This document shows positions 1 through 6,287 of a stretch of DNA of 8,292 bases, one piece after another. Under the pieces are notes generated by a model. It had not been told where the DNA came from. It worked only from the letters and a program-made list of their open reading frames with translations, and did not search any database. The stretch lies in assembly GCA_030591125.1 (NCBI GenBank), contig JAUVBP010000046.1, forward strand, positions 1 through 8,292, in the 5' to 3' direction. Origin of the DNA: Candidatus Woesearchaeota archaeon (GTDB taxonomy: Archaea; Nanobdellota; Nanobdellia; Woesearchaeales; UBA11576). Made by a program: the position numbers and the translations under genes. Numbering within the stretch: the first letter of the stretch is position 1; every line of letters begins with the position of its first letter.

Positions 1-312
1 ACACAGGAAGACACAGGGCAGGATCTTGAAGGTCTACCTGATGAATTGGATGACCCTACATCTGAAGTCTATGACTCATACTACAAGGTAGTCATAGTCA
101 ATAAGGAGGCTCTTCCAAAGAAGACCTCATTGCTTGTTGATGTATCTGATGATGAAGACAGATTGAATCTTTTCAAGAGCTATATCGAGAATGACCTCCT
201 GGATGGCGATTACACATCCAACTTGGTCAATGAAGAGAAGGTGGGTAACATAGAAGTCAGGAAGGAGACATTAGCGTTCCGGCATGGATTCAGAGAAATA
301 TTGGGTTCGTGA
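1..312 (+). CDS. Hypothetical protein, C-terminal 103 residues (5' end outside window)
   Basis: The reading frame is open from the first base of the window to a TGA at 310-312, so this is the 3' end of a longer gene; the TTG at 46 is not a convincing start. The fragment begins with a very acidic, probably disordered stretch (residues 1-25, rich in D, E, G). A mixed segment follows with beta-like runs (YYKVVIVNKEA, TSLLVDVSDDED), a helical stretch (LNLFKSYIENDLL), and a more basic end (VRKETLAFRHGFREILGS). I do not recognise the family, and no membrane segment or catalytic motif is visible in the part present. It lies 28 nt before the likely start of the surface-protein gene on the same strand and may be co-transcribed with it. 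Its function cannot be stated from this fragment. Confidence 0.7.
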   Translation, partial: TQEDTGQDLEGLPDELDDPTSEVYDSYYKVVIVNKEALPKKTSLLVDVSDDEDRLNLFKSYIENDLLDGDYTSNLVNEEKVGNIEVRKETLAFRHGFREILGS

Positions 313-340
313 TCCCTGTCTTTCAAAACATCATGTTTCA

Positions 341-3130
341 ATGCGTAAAATGTATGTAAAAAAGAGGTGTATTGGAGTATTTTTATTAGTCTTAGCGTCA
401 GTCCTGCTTTCTAGTCTTGTATCTGCGCGGGTCCAGGAATTTTCTGGCGTAGTCTTCTCTGGTGAGAACATCGAGATGGATGATTTCACATTCATAATAA
501 CAATCAATAAGTATACTACCGCCATATTCATAGATGCAGGGACGATGTTCCAGACAGTCGCTTTTGGGGATTGTGAGAAGATGGAACACTTTGAGATCTG
601 CTTCGTCAATACAACCTATGATGAAGATGAAATGGACATCAATATTGAACTTGAGATATACAGGTATAAGCCTGATGTGGCGATAAGCAAACAGATAAAT
701 GATACTGAACTGTATATCGGGCAGGAAGCGGAAGTCACGCTCACTGTGACGAACACCGGAGATCCTGCTTCACAGATAATCATGAGTGATGATTATCCCC
801 CTTCAATCCAGATATATGATCTTGAGGGAGGTTGCATGGTCCATGAGCACCAGGTCTACTGGCAGGGACATCTCAATGAGGGCAATGAACAAGAGTGTAG
901 ATTTATCATCAAAGGGACTGAGGAGCTCCACCAGAGTTTTGTTGCATACATGAAATACTGGGATGGATTCAAGTGGGAAGAGGAATATTCTTCAACTCTG
1001 ACATTGGATATTGAACCCGTATTGACCATCAGGTCTGCAGTAGTCAGGGAAGATTATGAAGTTGATGGTGTCGATTTTGATTTTGATGATGAATCAGATG
1101 CTGGTGTGGTCATAGGTGAGACGTTGCGGCTGCTGGTAAATGTGACTAATGAGTATACTGAGGAAATAACAATCGATCAGTTCGAGATCAACCTGCCGGA
1201 AGACCTTGAGTATAAATCTACAGGTAACCTGCGGTTCAATTATATCAACGCAAGCGGCAACCGATCGAGCCTCCTCTGGTCCTCTGACCGTATACGTCGT
1301 GTTGGTGATGTAAAGCTCAGGTGGTCAGGCACTATTGACGGTGGTGAATCCAAGCTTTTCATACTTAAGATGACTGCTGTAGGTACTGGTGACCAGAACG
1401 TGCTGATGAATACAGAGTATGAATATGATGACATCAAGATGTCTTCTATGGAATACAATAATTTTGAGGTCGTAGATCCGGGCATCAATATATTCATGAC
1501 GCTCAAGGATGATTCCAAACGCTTCGGGGTTCCTGAGCGTCTTGATTACGAGGAGGAGTCAATAGACCTTGAGTCGCTGCACCCCTATAACCTGAAGGTA
1601 TACATCCAGAACAAGAATCCTTATGGGATAATCAAAGATGTTGGCTTGAATGTATATACAGATATAGCAGGTTTCAAACAAGTCCATTACTCATTGATTG
1701 AGGAAGAGGGCAGTCGGATACCTTACAGTTTTGTTCTTATACCTCCCGCTCTTTCAGTCAATAAAGAATTCAAGACGAACATCTCAATCAGATATACAAA
1801 TGAATTTGGAGAACAAAAGGATAATAGCACAGAGTTCCTATTGACTGTTAACGCCTTCAGTGACCTGACCATATCATCGGATTCCTCAGAGGGTAGCGTA
1901 CTTGAAGGGGAGACAGAGACGACGATAAAAGTGACCATATCCAATGACCGCCTGGTTGATATCACTAATGTGTATGTGCGTGATGATATACCTGCTGATT
2001 TCCATGTGGAAGGTATCCATGCCAAAAAAGTCAAGCTCAATAGGGAGACTGAAACTGAGATATACACTTATGTGTTGACTCCCCCGAGAGTCTATAACAA
2101 AACAAGATATAACATCACCACCACTGTATCTTTCTTTGATCTTGACTCGAGGCAGACCCTGACTTTCAATCAGACTGAACTTATAACTGTCGAACCTCTT
2201 GAACCCGAACTGGACATAGAACTGACACTTGACCTGCCTACTGATATATATCCGGGATCAATAATACCTATCGAGTACACTATCAGAAACCCGGGGGAGG
2301 ATGAGCTCATAAGAGATATAACTGTCTATTTTCCTATCCAGTATGCTGTCGATCTTATAGGTCCAAAATCATTCTTTATCGACAAGCTCGACCCTGGAGA
2401 GCAAGTCATCATCCCAAATCTGATCAAACTGCGTCCGAAACTCGTGGGTGATGATATCGGGTTAAGTGTGACTCAGGTGGATTTCTATGATGCTTATGGG
2501 AACCTATTCAGCACCAATGGTACAGTAGATACGGCTTTTAATGTTGTATATTCCCGTATAAGCGGTCCTGCTCTTTTTGCAAGGACTATAGTGCCTGACG
2601 TGACTAATGTATCCACAGATGGTCTGGTCCAGATAGAGATATTCAATAATGGGAGCACATCTGCGGATATGGTGGTCTATCAGGGTGAACGTGTATGGAA
2701 TACTGCCGTGCCTGCTGGATCAAAGACAAAGCTGAAGTATACATTAAGGTATTCGACCTCTGGTAATTACACCATACCTGATCCTGAGATAACATTTGAC
2801 TTCCAAGGTGTAGAATCACATACAAAAGGAAGTGGTGCGATAATGTCTGTTGATCTGCTGTTGACCCTGCCGCCTGAAGTTGAAGAGGTGATTGTTGAAG
2901 AGGTAATACTGCCTGATCCTGAAAAGGATGAGATGTCATTTGAGGAGTATGAGCTGATAGCCAGCGAAAGCCAGAAGATAAAGATGATCCGTTATGTGAT
3001 GATGGCGATATTGGCTGCAATCGTCTTTGCAGTGATATTGATATACGTTGAATATCAGAGGAAAAAGACGCCGAGCCACCCGTTCATGGAGGGTGAGCAC
3101 ACAGAGGGCGAAGCCCCTGATAAGAAATGA
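341..3130 (+). CDS. Large secreted, C-terminally membrane-anchored surface protein with repeated Ig-like/DUF11-like modules
   Basis: This 929-residue protein is probably displayed on the cell surface. Residues 1-29 form a signal peptide: basic n-region (MRKMYVKKR), hydrophobic core, and likely cleavage after VSA at 27-29. There is no Cys at the cleavage point, so it is not a lipoprotein. Next comes a small N-terminal domain (about 30-110) with two Cys at 78 and 87. About six beta-sandwich-like modules follow, starting near 111, 228, 381, 509, 624 and 742. Several carry the DUF11/CARDB-type pattern of a GETxTxxVTxxN-like strand pair (e.g. IGQEAEVTLTVTNTGDPA, LEGETETTIKVTISN, PGSIIPIEYTIRNPGE). 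I count 14 N-x-S/T sequons, suggesting N-glycosylation outside the cell. An acidic stalk (about 844-880) leads to one membrane helix (about 885-905) and a 25-residue charged cytoplasmic tail. The ligand or role (S-layer-like, adhesin, scaffold) cannot be told from sequence. Start: an in-frame ATG at 284 would overlap the previous gene by 29 nt and put a long extension before the signal peptide, so 341 is preferred; ATG 350 is also possible. No clear ribosome site precedes any of them. Confidence 0.85.
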   Translation: MRKMYVKKRCIGVFLLVLASVLLSSLVSARVQEFSGVVFSGENIEMDDFTFIITINKYTTAIFIDAGTMFQTVAFGDCEKMEHFEICFVNTTYDEDEMDINIELEIYRYKPDVAISKQINDTELYIGQEAEVTLTVTNTGDPASQIIMSDDYPPSIQIYDLEGGCMVHEHQVYWQGHLNEGNEQECRFIIKGTEELHQSFVAYMKYWDGFKWEEEYSSTLTLDIEPVLTIRSAVVREDYEVDGVDFDFDDESDAGVVIGETLRLLVNVTNEYTEEITIDQFEINLPEDLEYKSTGNLRFNYINASGNRSSLLWSSDRIRRVGDVKLRWSGTIDGGESKLFILKMTAVGTGDQNVLMNTEYEYDDIKMSSMEYNNFEVVDPGINIFMTLKDDSKRFGVPERLDYEEESIDLESLHPYNLKVYIQNKNPYGIIKDVGLNVYTDIAGFKQVHYSLIEEEGSRIPYSFVLIPPALSVNKEFKTNISIRYTNEFGEQKDNSTEFLLTVNAFSDLTISSDSSEGSVLEGETETTIKVTISNDRLVDITNVYVRDDIPADFHVEGIHAKKVKLNRETETEIYTYVLTPPRVYNKTRYNITTTVSFFDLDSRQTLTFNQTELITVEPLEPELDIELTLDLPTDIYPGSIIPIEYTIRNPGEDELIRDITVYFPIQYAVDLIGPKSFFIDKLDPGEQVIIPNLIKLRPKLVGDDIGLSVTQVDFYDAYGNLFSTNGTVDTAFNVVYSRISGPALFARTIVPDVTNVSTDGLVQIEIFNNGSTSADMVVYQGERVWNTAVPAGSKTKLKYTLRYSTSGNYTIPDPEITFDFQGVESHTKGSGAIMSVDLLLTLPPEVEEVIVEEVILPDPEKDEMSFEEYELIASESQKIKMIRYVMMAILAAIVFAVILIYVEYQRKKTPSHPFMEGEHTEGEAPDKK

Positions 3131-3150
3131 TCAGTTTCAGATGAGATGAT

Positions 3151-3155
3151 AAGGT
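3151..3155 (+). promoter_or_regulatory. Shine-Dalgarno-like site for the coiled-coil protein gene
   Basis: AAGGT lies 7 nt before the ATG at 3163 and can pair with the anti-SD at the 16S rRNA 3' end. It supports initiation at 3163 within the operon rather than at a later codon. The match is partial. Confidence 0.45.
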
Positions 3156-3162
3156 AATCAAG

Positions 3163-3699
3163 ATGGGAATATTAGATAAGGCAAAGTTCTGGAAAAAAGG
3201 AGATGATGATCTCGGTGATTTCAGTGATCTAGGAGACTTCGGTCTGGATGATAAGTCCGGAGGTCATGGCACAGATAGTCTCGGAGGAGATATCGGTGGT
3301 GATCTTGGAGGAGAGTTAGGTCCTTCACCTCCACTCACTGACACTTCTGCAATGGGTCTTCAAGGTGCGACACCTGAACACAGGGAACAGGTACGGCCTA
3401 CACAGGCATCACAGGATATCAGCGACCAGTTCGGGCTCGATCCTACTCCGTCACAACCCTCTCCATATGATCCGCCGCAGCATGCTGCGGCATCAGAGGG
3501 TCCTGCACCAAGTCCTGCACCTCGTCCATCACCTCAATCAGTACCTCATGGTCCTGACATGGCAGACCTTTTCAAGGACATAGAGATAATACATGCTAAG
3601 CTCGATACAATAAAGGCATCACTCGATTCTGTCAACCAGCGATTGGCTACATTAGAGCGGATGGCAGGCAGTGACGGCAAGAGCAGATATACCTGGTGA
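3163..3699 (+). CDS. Uncharacterised cytosolic protein: amphipathic N-terminus, disordered Gly/Asp and Pro/Ser region, C-terminal coiled coil
   Basis: The 178-residue protein has no signal peptide or membrane helix. Residues 1-12 (MGILDKAKFWKK) could form a short amphipathic, membrane-surface-binding helix. Residues 13-55 are Gly/Asp-rich with a repeated DLGDF-like unit (DDLGDFSDLGDFGLDD, then GGDIGGDLGGELG). Residues 56-131 are rich in Pro, Ser, Gln and Ala and are presumably disordered. Residues 136-166 form a strong coiled coil: hydrophobic residues at 136, 140, 143, 147, 150, 154, 157, 161 and 164 follow an unbroken 4-3 heptad spacing. The gene lies 32 nt after the surface-protein gene, and its TGA overlaps the GTG of the lspA-like gene, so the three are probably co-transcribed. 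The layout suggests a tether or adaptor that oligomerises through its C-terminus, perhaps at the inner membrane face. That is inference; I cannot assign a named family or function. Confidence 0.8.
   Translation: MGILDKAKFWKKGDDDLGDFSDLGDFGLDDKSGGHGTDSLGGDIGGDLGGELGPSPPLTDTSAMGLQGATPEHREQVRPTQASQDISDQFGLDPTPSQPSPYDPPQHAAASEGPAPSPAPRPSPQSVPHGPDMADLFKDIEIIHAKLDTIKASLDSVNQRLATLERMAGSDGKSRYTW
3474..3491. repeat. 18-bp perfect GC-rich palindrome inside a coding region
   Basis: GCCGCAGCATGCTGCGGC reads identically on both strands with no loop. It falls in the Pro/Ala-rich part of the coiled-coil protein gene, encoding part of PPQHAAA. It may be chance in a GC-rich low-complexity stretch, or a protein-binding or hairpin site. 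Confidence 0.6.
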
Positions 3700-4220
3700 C
3701 GATGACTTCTACCCGAACATACCGGATGATGAATTTCATAGAGAACAACTTAGCACTGGCTCTGGTATCCATCTCTATAATCATCGTCGAGCGTGTCGTG
3801 AAGTTCTATGTGACTGAGAATCTCCGGCCCGGAGAGTTGGTCCCTGTGATCAACTCTTTCCTCAGCATAACCCGCTCCGAGAATGTCGGGGCAGGTTTTG
3901 GTATGCTCCCCGGACAGAAATGGTTCTTTGTCGCAGCTGCTGCGATAGTCCTTTTCCTCATAATATATTTCTATAGCCAGATAATATATGATAAGTTCCT
4001 TGTGTTCGCTTCAGCATTCATATTAGGAGGGACTGTAGGCAATATGATGGACAGGATATTCTTCGGCAGGGTGATAGACTATATAGATATCTCATTCTGG
4101 CCTGTCTTCAACATCTCAGATATGGCGCTGACCATCGGTGTAGTGCTCCTCCTGCTGTACATGTACAACTGGAAAGGTGGAGAGAAGAAGAAAGAGACGA
4201 TAAAGTATATCCACTATTAG
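3696..4220 (+). CDS. lspA: LspA-like lipoprotein signal peptidase (signal peptidase II family, aspartic membrane protease)
   Basis: LspA cuts the signal peptide of lipoproteins just before the lipid-modified Cys, within the membrane. This 174-residue protein has the family's length and four-helix plan: TM1 about 19-39, TM2 about 77-93, TM3 about 99-115, TM4 about 140-158. The signature motifs are present: ENVGAGFG (62-69, family NxGxAFG), GGTVGNMMDR (111-120), VIDYIDI (126-132) and FNISDMAL (138-145). D128 and D142 match the two catalytic aspartates. The TM1 motif usually written DxxTK reads ERVVK here (E32, K36), so a normally conserved Asp is Glu. The GTG start forms a 4-nt GTGA overlap with the previous stop, suggesting translational coupling. 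ATG 3702 and ATG 3726 are possible alternative starts, all keeping TM1. LspA is a bacterial family whose partner Lgt is generally absent in archaea, so horizontal origin and an altered substrate are plausible. Family assignment is firm; substrates are unknown. Confidence 0.88.
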   Translation: MTMTSTRTYRMMNFIENNLALALVSISIIIVERVVKFYVTENLRPGELVPVINSFLSITRSENVGAGFGMLPGQKWFFVAAAAIVLFLIIYFYSQIIYDKFLVFASAFILGGTVGNMMDRIFFGRVIDYIDISFWPVFNISDMALTIGVVLLLLYMYNWKGGEKKKETIKYIHY

Positions 4221-4260
4221 ATAGTGTTGATATGTCTGTTGGATATTTCCTTATCTCTCA

Positions 4261-4270
4261 GAAAAAATAA
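4261..4270 (-). terminator. Probable T-tract terminator of aIF1A
   Basis: Read on the minus strand this is TTATTTTTTC, a six-T run about 14-20 nt past the aIF1A stop codon. Archaeal transcription commonly ends at such T-rich tracts without a hairpin. The 61-bp gap it occupies separates two convergent genes. On the plus strand only a weak pyrimidine-rich stretch (about 4246-4260) is available to end the lspA operon. Confidence 0.5.
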
Positions 4271-4281
4271 GTATTCTCTGT

Positions 4282-4656
4282 TCAGAACTCTTCAAATTCG
4301 TCAAGCTGCTTGAGGTAACCTTTCTGTCTCAGGTAGCCTACCTGATTCTTCCTGTACTTGAGTATGACATCGCCTTTCTCATCGCCGCCGAATTCCCAAG
4401 GCTCGACAATCACAAGGTCACCTTCACGCACCCAAAGACGTTTTTTGAGACGCCCAGGTATCCTGCAGTTCCGCTGGCGACCATCCATGCAACGCACAAG
4501 CATCCTGCTGCCGCCGACACGCTGCTCAACAATCCCAAAGACCTGATTGCCTTTAGGTACAGGTGTGCGCATGAGATATTCCATCTCTTCTGCAGGACTC
4601 TGGATTGTGCCTTTCGGTCTTGGCTTACCCCTGCGTTGCGGTTTCTTGAATGCCAT
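4282..4656 (-). CDS. eif1A: Translation initiation factor 1A (aIF1A)
   Basis: aIF1A binds the A-site side of the small ribosomal subunit and helps place initiator tRNA on the start codon in archaea and eukaryotes; it is the counterpart of bacterial IF1. The 124-residue protein has the full family layout: a basic disordered N-terminal tail (residues 2-16, rich in K, R, P), an S1-like OB fold (about 36-100), then a helical region and an acidic tail (DEFEEF). Diagnostic stretches include VRCMDGRQRNCRIPGRLKKR (54-73), WVREGDLVIVEPW (75-87), and the KGDVILKYRKNQV block (94-106) typical of the family. Length is normal and no key region is missing. The gene stands alone on its strand, with its own promoter whose TATA box position implies a leaderless mRNA starting at or next to the ATG. 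This gene is the strongest evidence that the window is archaeal. Confidence 0.97.
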   Translation of the reverse strand: MAFKKPQRRGKPRPKGTIQSPAEEMEYLMRTPVPKGNQVFGIVEQRVGGSRMLVRCMDGRQRNCRIPGRLKKRLWVREGDLVIVEPWEFGGDEKGDVILKYRKNQVGYLRQKGYLKQLDEFEEF

Positions 4657-4678
4657 TGTAAAAATGAATTTGGGCGTG

Positions 4679-4686
4679 TTTATAAA
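4679..4686 (-). promoter_or_regulatory. TATA box of aIF1A (leaderless promoter)
   Basis: TTTATAAA, symmetric on both strands, is centred about 26 nt upstream of the aIF1A ATG (A at 4656). On the minus strand it is preceded by CCAAACC, compatible with a BRE. The spacing puts the transcription start at or within a base or two of the start codon; accordingly there is no Shine-Dalgarno site. Confidence 0.7.
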
Positions 4687-4727
4687 GGTTTGGGTGGTCC
4701 TGAAATGTGCGTGCCCTTTGCAAAAGA

Positions 4728-4735
4728 CTTAAATA
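4728..4735 (+). promoter_or_regulatory. TATA box of the RDD-sppA pair (leaderless promoter)
   Basis: CTTAAATA, preceded by a purine-rich BRE-like CAAAAGA (4721-4727), is centred about 27 nt upstream of the ATG at 4759. This predicts a leaderless transcript and decides the start codon: the in-frame ATG at 4636 lies upstream of the promoter and inside aIF1A. The box is 41 bp from the divergent aIF1A TATA box. Confidence 0.7.
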
Positions 4736-4758
4736 CGCTCTATCGCTCAGAAGTGCGT

Positions 4759-5274
4759 ATGGTTGATCTGAATCTTCCAGAAAAGAGGTCATTCGTCGGG
4801 CCGGCAAGCCTTTGGAAACGTATTGTCGCGTTCATGCTAGACATATTCATAATCGACTTCTTTGTGATAGGCTTCTTCAGGGATATCACAGCACATCTGA
4901 TAGGTGGCACCACAGATCTCATGGCAACATATGCATTGTTGAACAAAAGTGGCTCTATGGTGACTTCATTGACCATGATATTCGTGATCATAATATCACT
5001 TGCTATGGCCTATTTTGTGCTGATGCAGTATGTTGCAGGACAGACTTTAGGGTGCATGCTGGTCAACATACGTGTCGTGTACCAGGCAGATGGAAAAGAA
5101 TCCGTGAAGCCAGGGCTCTGGCAATGTATCGTGCGCAATATATTCCTCATACCGACAGTCCCTTTCATATTCTTATGGGTCGCGGATCCAATATATTATT
5201 TCCTGGCCCGCAAAGGGCAGAGACTGACTGAGATGGCATCCAATACAAGGGTCGTCGAGCAGTTTGAATTTTGA
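4759..5274 (+). CDS. RDD family integral membrane protein
   Basis: The 171-residue protein is an RDD-domain membrane protein, a family named for conserved Arg and two Asp residues and usually of unknown or transport-related role. Family marks are SLWKRIVAFMLDIFIIDF (17-34) with R21, D28 and D33; GQTLGCMLVNIRVV (94-107), close to the common GQTLGKxLxxIRVV; and the end block RLTEMASNTRVVE (155-167), matching the usual RxxHDxxAxTxVV but with Glu where Asp is usual. Membrane segments are at about 22-40, 69-91 and 124-149. The start is ATG 4759, chosen because a TATA box 27 nt upstream implies leaderless transcription and RDD proteins usually begin shortly before the KR motif. It is followed 36 nt later by sppA on the same strand, so the two probably share a transcript. 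A link in function to SppA is unproven; B. subtilis SppA also has an envelope-stress membrane partner (SppI), but that is only an analogy. Confidence 0.88.
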   Translation: MVDLNLPEKRSFVGPASLWKRIVAFMLDIFIIDFFVIGFFRDITAHLIGGTTDLMATYALLNKSGSMVTSLTMIFVIIISLAMAYFVLMQYVAGQTLGCMLVNIRVVYQADGKESVKPGLWQCIVRNIFLIPTVPFIFLWVADPIYYFLARKGQRLTEMASNTRVVEQFEF

Positions 5275-5300
5275 ACTGACAGGTATCATAGAAGCAATTT

Positions 5301-5305
5301 GGTGA
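5301..5305 (+). promoter_or_regulatory. Shine-Dalgarno site deciding the sppA start
   Basis: GGTGA, the core complement of the archaeal 16S anti-SD, ends 5 nt before ATG 5311. It shows that the in-frame TTG 5299 and GTG 5302 are not the start. An SD here but not on the preceding RDD gene fits an internal operon gene after a leaderless first gene. Confidence 0.75.
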
Positions 5306-5310
5306 ACATC

Positions 5311-6261
5311 ATGAAAAAGAACCAGGCAAAACAGGAAAAGAGCGGAAACAGGTGGGCAGTTGTCATCGTGATACTGGTCGTCCTTGCAATGATAAGCTTT
5401 GTCTCATCATTCTTCATAGGATTGTTCATATCCGCTTCGGATGTGGACCCTCAGGGGAATGTCGCACATATAGCTGTGACAGGTCCTATATTTGCACACT
5501 CAGCCGATGGATTGCTGAGCGATGATGTCGCAAGCAGTACTGATATAGTGAAGCTGATCAAAAAAGCGGATGCGAATACTGATGTGGTCGCGATCCTTCT
5601 CGAGATAAATTCTCCGGGTGGCACAGCTGTTGCCAGCGCAGAGATCGCTGATGCATTACTGAAGTCAAACAAGACATCTGTCGCCTGGATACGGGAAGCA
5701 GGAGCTTCCGGTGCATATTGGATTGCCACTGCGACAGACCACGTCGTGGCAAGCCCGATGTCAATCACAGGAAGCATAGGTGTCATCGCTTCGTATATCG
5801 AGTTCTCAGGCACGCTCAACCGATATAATGCATCTTATCAGAGATTAGTGTCAGGAAAGCTGAAGGATATGGGCTCCCCCTGGAAGAAGATCAGTGATGA
5901 AGAAGAGGAAGTCCTGCAGACCGGTCTCGACCTCATCCGGAATGAGTTCGTGAATGCTGTGGCTGAAAATAGAGGGTTGTCTGTAGAAGCTGTCGATGAG
6001 ATTGCTGACGGAAGGTTCTATATCGGAAGGCAGGCACTTGAGCTGGGACTCATCGATCAGCTCGGCGGCAAAGACGAAGCTGTAGCGTGGATAGAGGACA
6101 AGGAAGAGATCGAGGCAGAGCTCGCGAAATACCAGAAGCCTATGACCCTTCTTGATATCTTGGGTGGTGTGTTCGATGATTCCAGCTATCACGTCGGTCA
6201 AGGGATCGGAAAAGCATTGTTCAATACCCGGTTGTCGAACAGTGTAGAAGTGAGGACTTGA
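5311..6261 (+). CDS. sppA: Signal peptide peptidase SppA (S49 family, Ser-Lys dyad)
   Basis: SppA breaks down signal peptides left in the membrane after signal peptidase cleavage and is linked to membrane-protein quality control. The 316-residue protein has one N-terminal membrane helix (about 15-40) after a basic cytoplasmic start, placing the catalytic domain outside. The S49 fold carries the NSPGGT loop (100-105), REAGASGAYWIA (128-139) with nucleophile S133, and VSGKLKDMGSPW (180-191) with general base K185. The 52-residue Ser-Lys spacing equals that of the short archaeal and Gram-positive SppA enzymes (e.g. B. subtilis S147/K199). The conserved ASPMSITGSIGV block (147-158) and the late GRFYIGRQALELGLIDQLGG block (236-255) are also present. 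It is the short one-domain form; the long E. coli type is a tandem. It sits 36 nt after the RDD gene. With the LspA-like protease nearby but on a separate transcript, the window encodes two signal-peptide-processing enzymes. Confidence 0.96.
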   Translation: MKKNQAKQEKSGNRWAVVIVILVVLAMISFVSSFFIGLFISASDVDPQGNVAHIAVTGPIFAHSADGLLSDDVASSTDIVKLIKKADANTDVVAILLEINSPGGTAVASAEIADALLKSNKTSVAWIREAGASGAYWIATATDHVVASPMSITGSIGVIASYIEFSGTLNRYNASYQRLVSGKLKDMGSPWKKISDEEEEVLQTGLDLIRNEFVNAVAENRGLSVEAVDEIADGRFYIGRQALELGLIDQLGGKDEAVAWIEDKEEIEAELAKYQKPMTLLDILGGVFDDSSYHVGQGIGKALFNTRLSNSVEVRT

Positions 6262-6287
6262 TCTTTTGTTTATCTTTTCTATTTCTT
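6262..6287 (+). terminator. T-rich terminator after sppA
   Basis: Immediately after the stop codon the plus strand carries several T-tracts (TTTT at 6264-6267 and in TATCTTTTCT, then ATTTC), the usual form of an archaeal intrinsic terminator. The opposite strand is A-rich here, so it gives no matching signal for gyrB, which ends at 6298. Confidence 0.55.

Noticed and set aside
284..340. N-terminal extension of the surface protein from ATG 284
   Set aside because: It would overlap the preceding gene by 29 nt and place 19 mostly polar residues before a normal signal peptide. The AAGGAG at 262-267 is 16 nt from ATG 284, too far to act as its ribosome site.
2643..3020. 125-codon minus-strand open frame within the surface-protein gene
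   Set aside because: It is antisense to a well-supported coding region, with Ser/Gln/His-rich composition and no promoter or domain.
3241..3330. Gly/Asp low-complexity DNA as a possible tandem repeat or CRISPR-like array
   Set aside because: The units are irregular in length and sequence and are explained by the repetitive Gly/Asp protein segment; there are no direct repeats with uniform spacers.
4221..4281. Possible small RNA between lspA and aIF1A
   Set aside because: The gap is only 61 bp, AT-rich, with no stable hairpin or TATA box seen; a T-tract terminator explains it better.
4636..4758. 41-residue N-terminal extension of the RDD protein
   Set aside because: It begins inside the aIF1A gene and crosses both predicted promoters; ATG 4759 has a TATA box at the right distance.
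4812..5231. 139-codon plus-strand open frame overlapping the RDD gene
   Set aside because: It is a shifted frame of the RDD gene with a Cys/His/Arg-rich translation and no family resemblance; the RDD frame has clear motifs and membrane helices.
5299..5310. TTG 5299 or GTG 5302 as the sppA start
   Set aside because: These bases contain or overlap the GGTGA ribosome site that is correctly spaced for ATG 5311.
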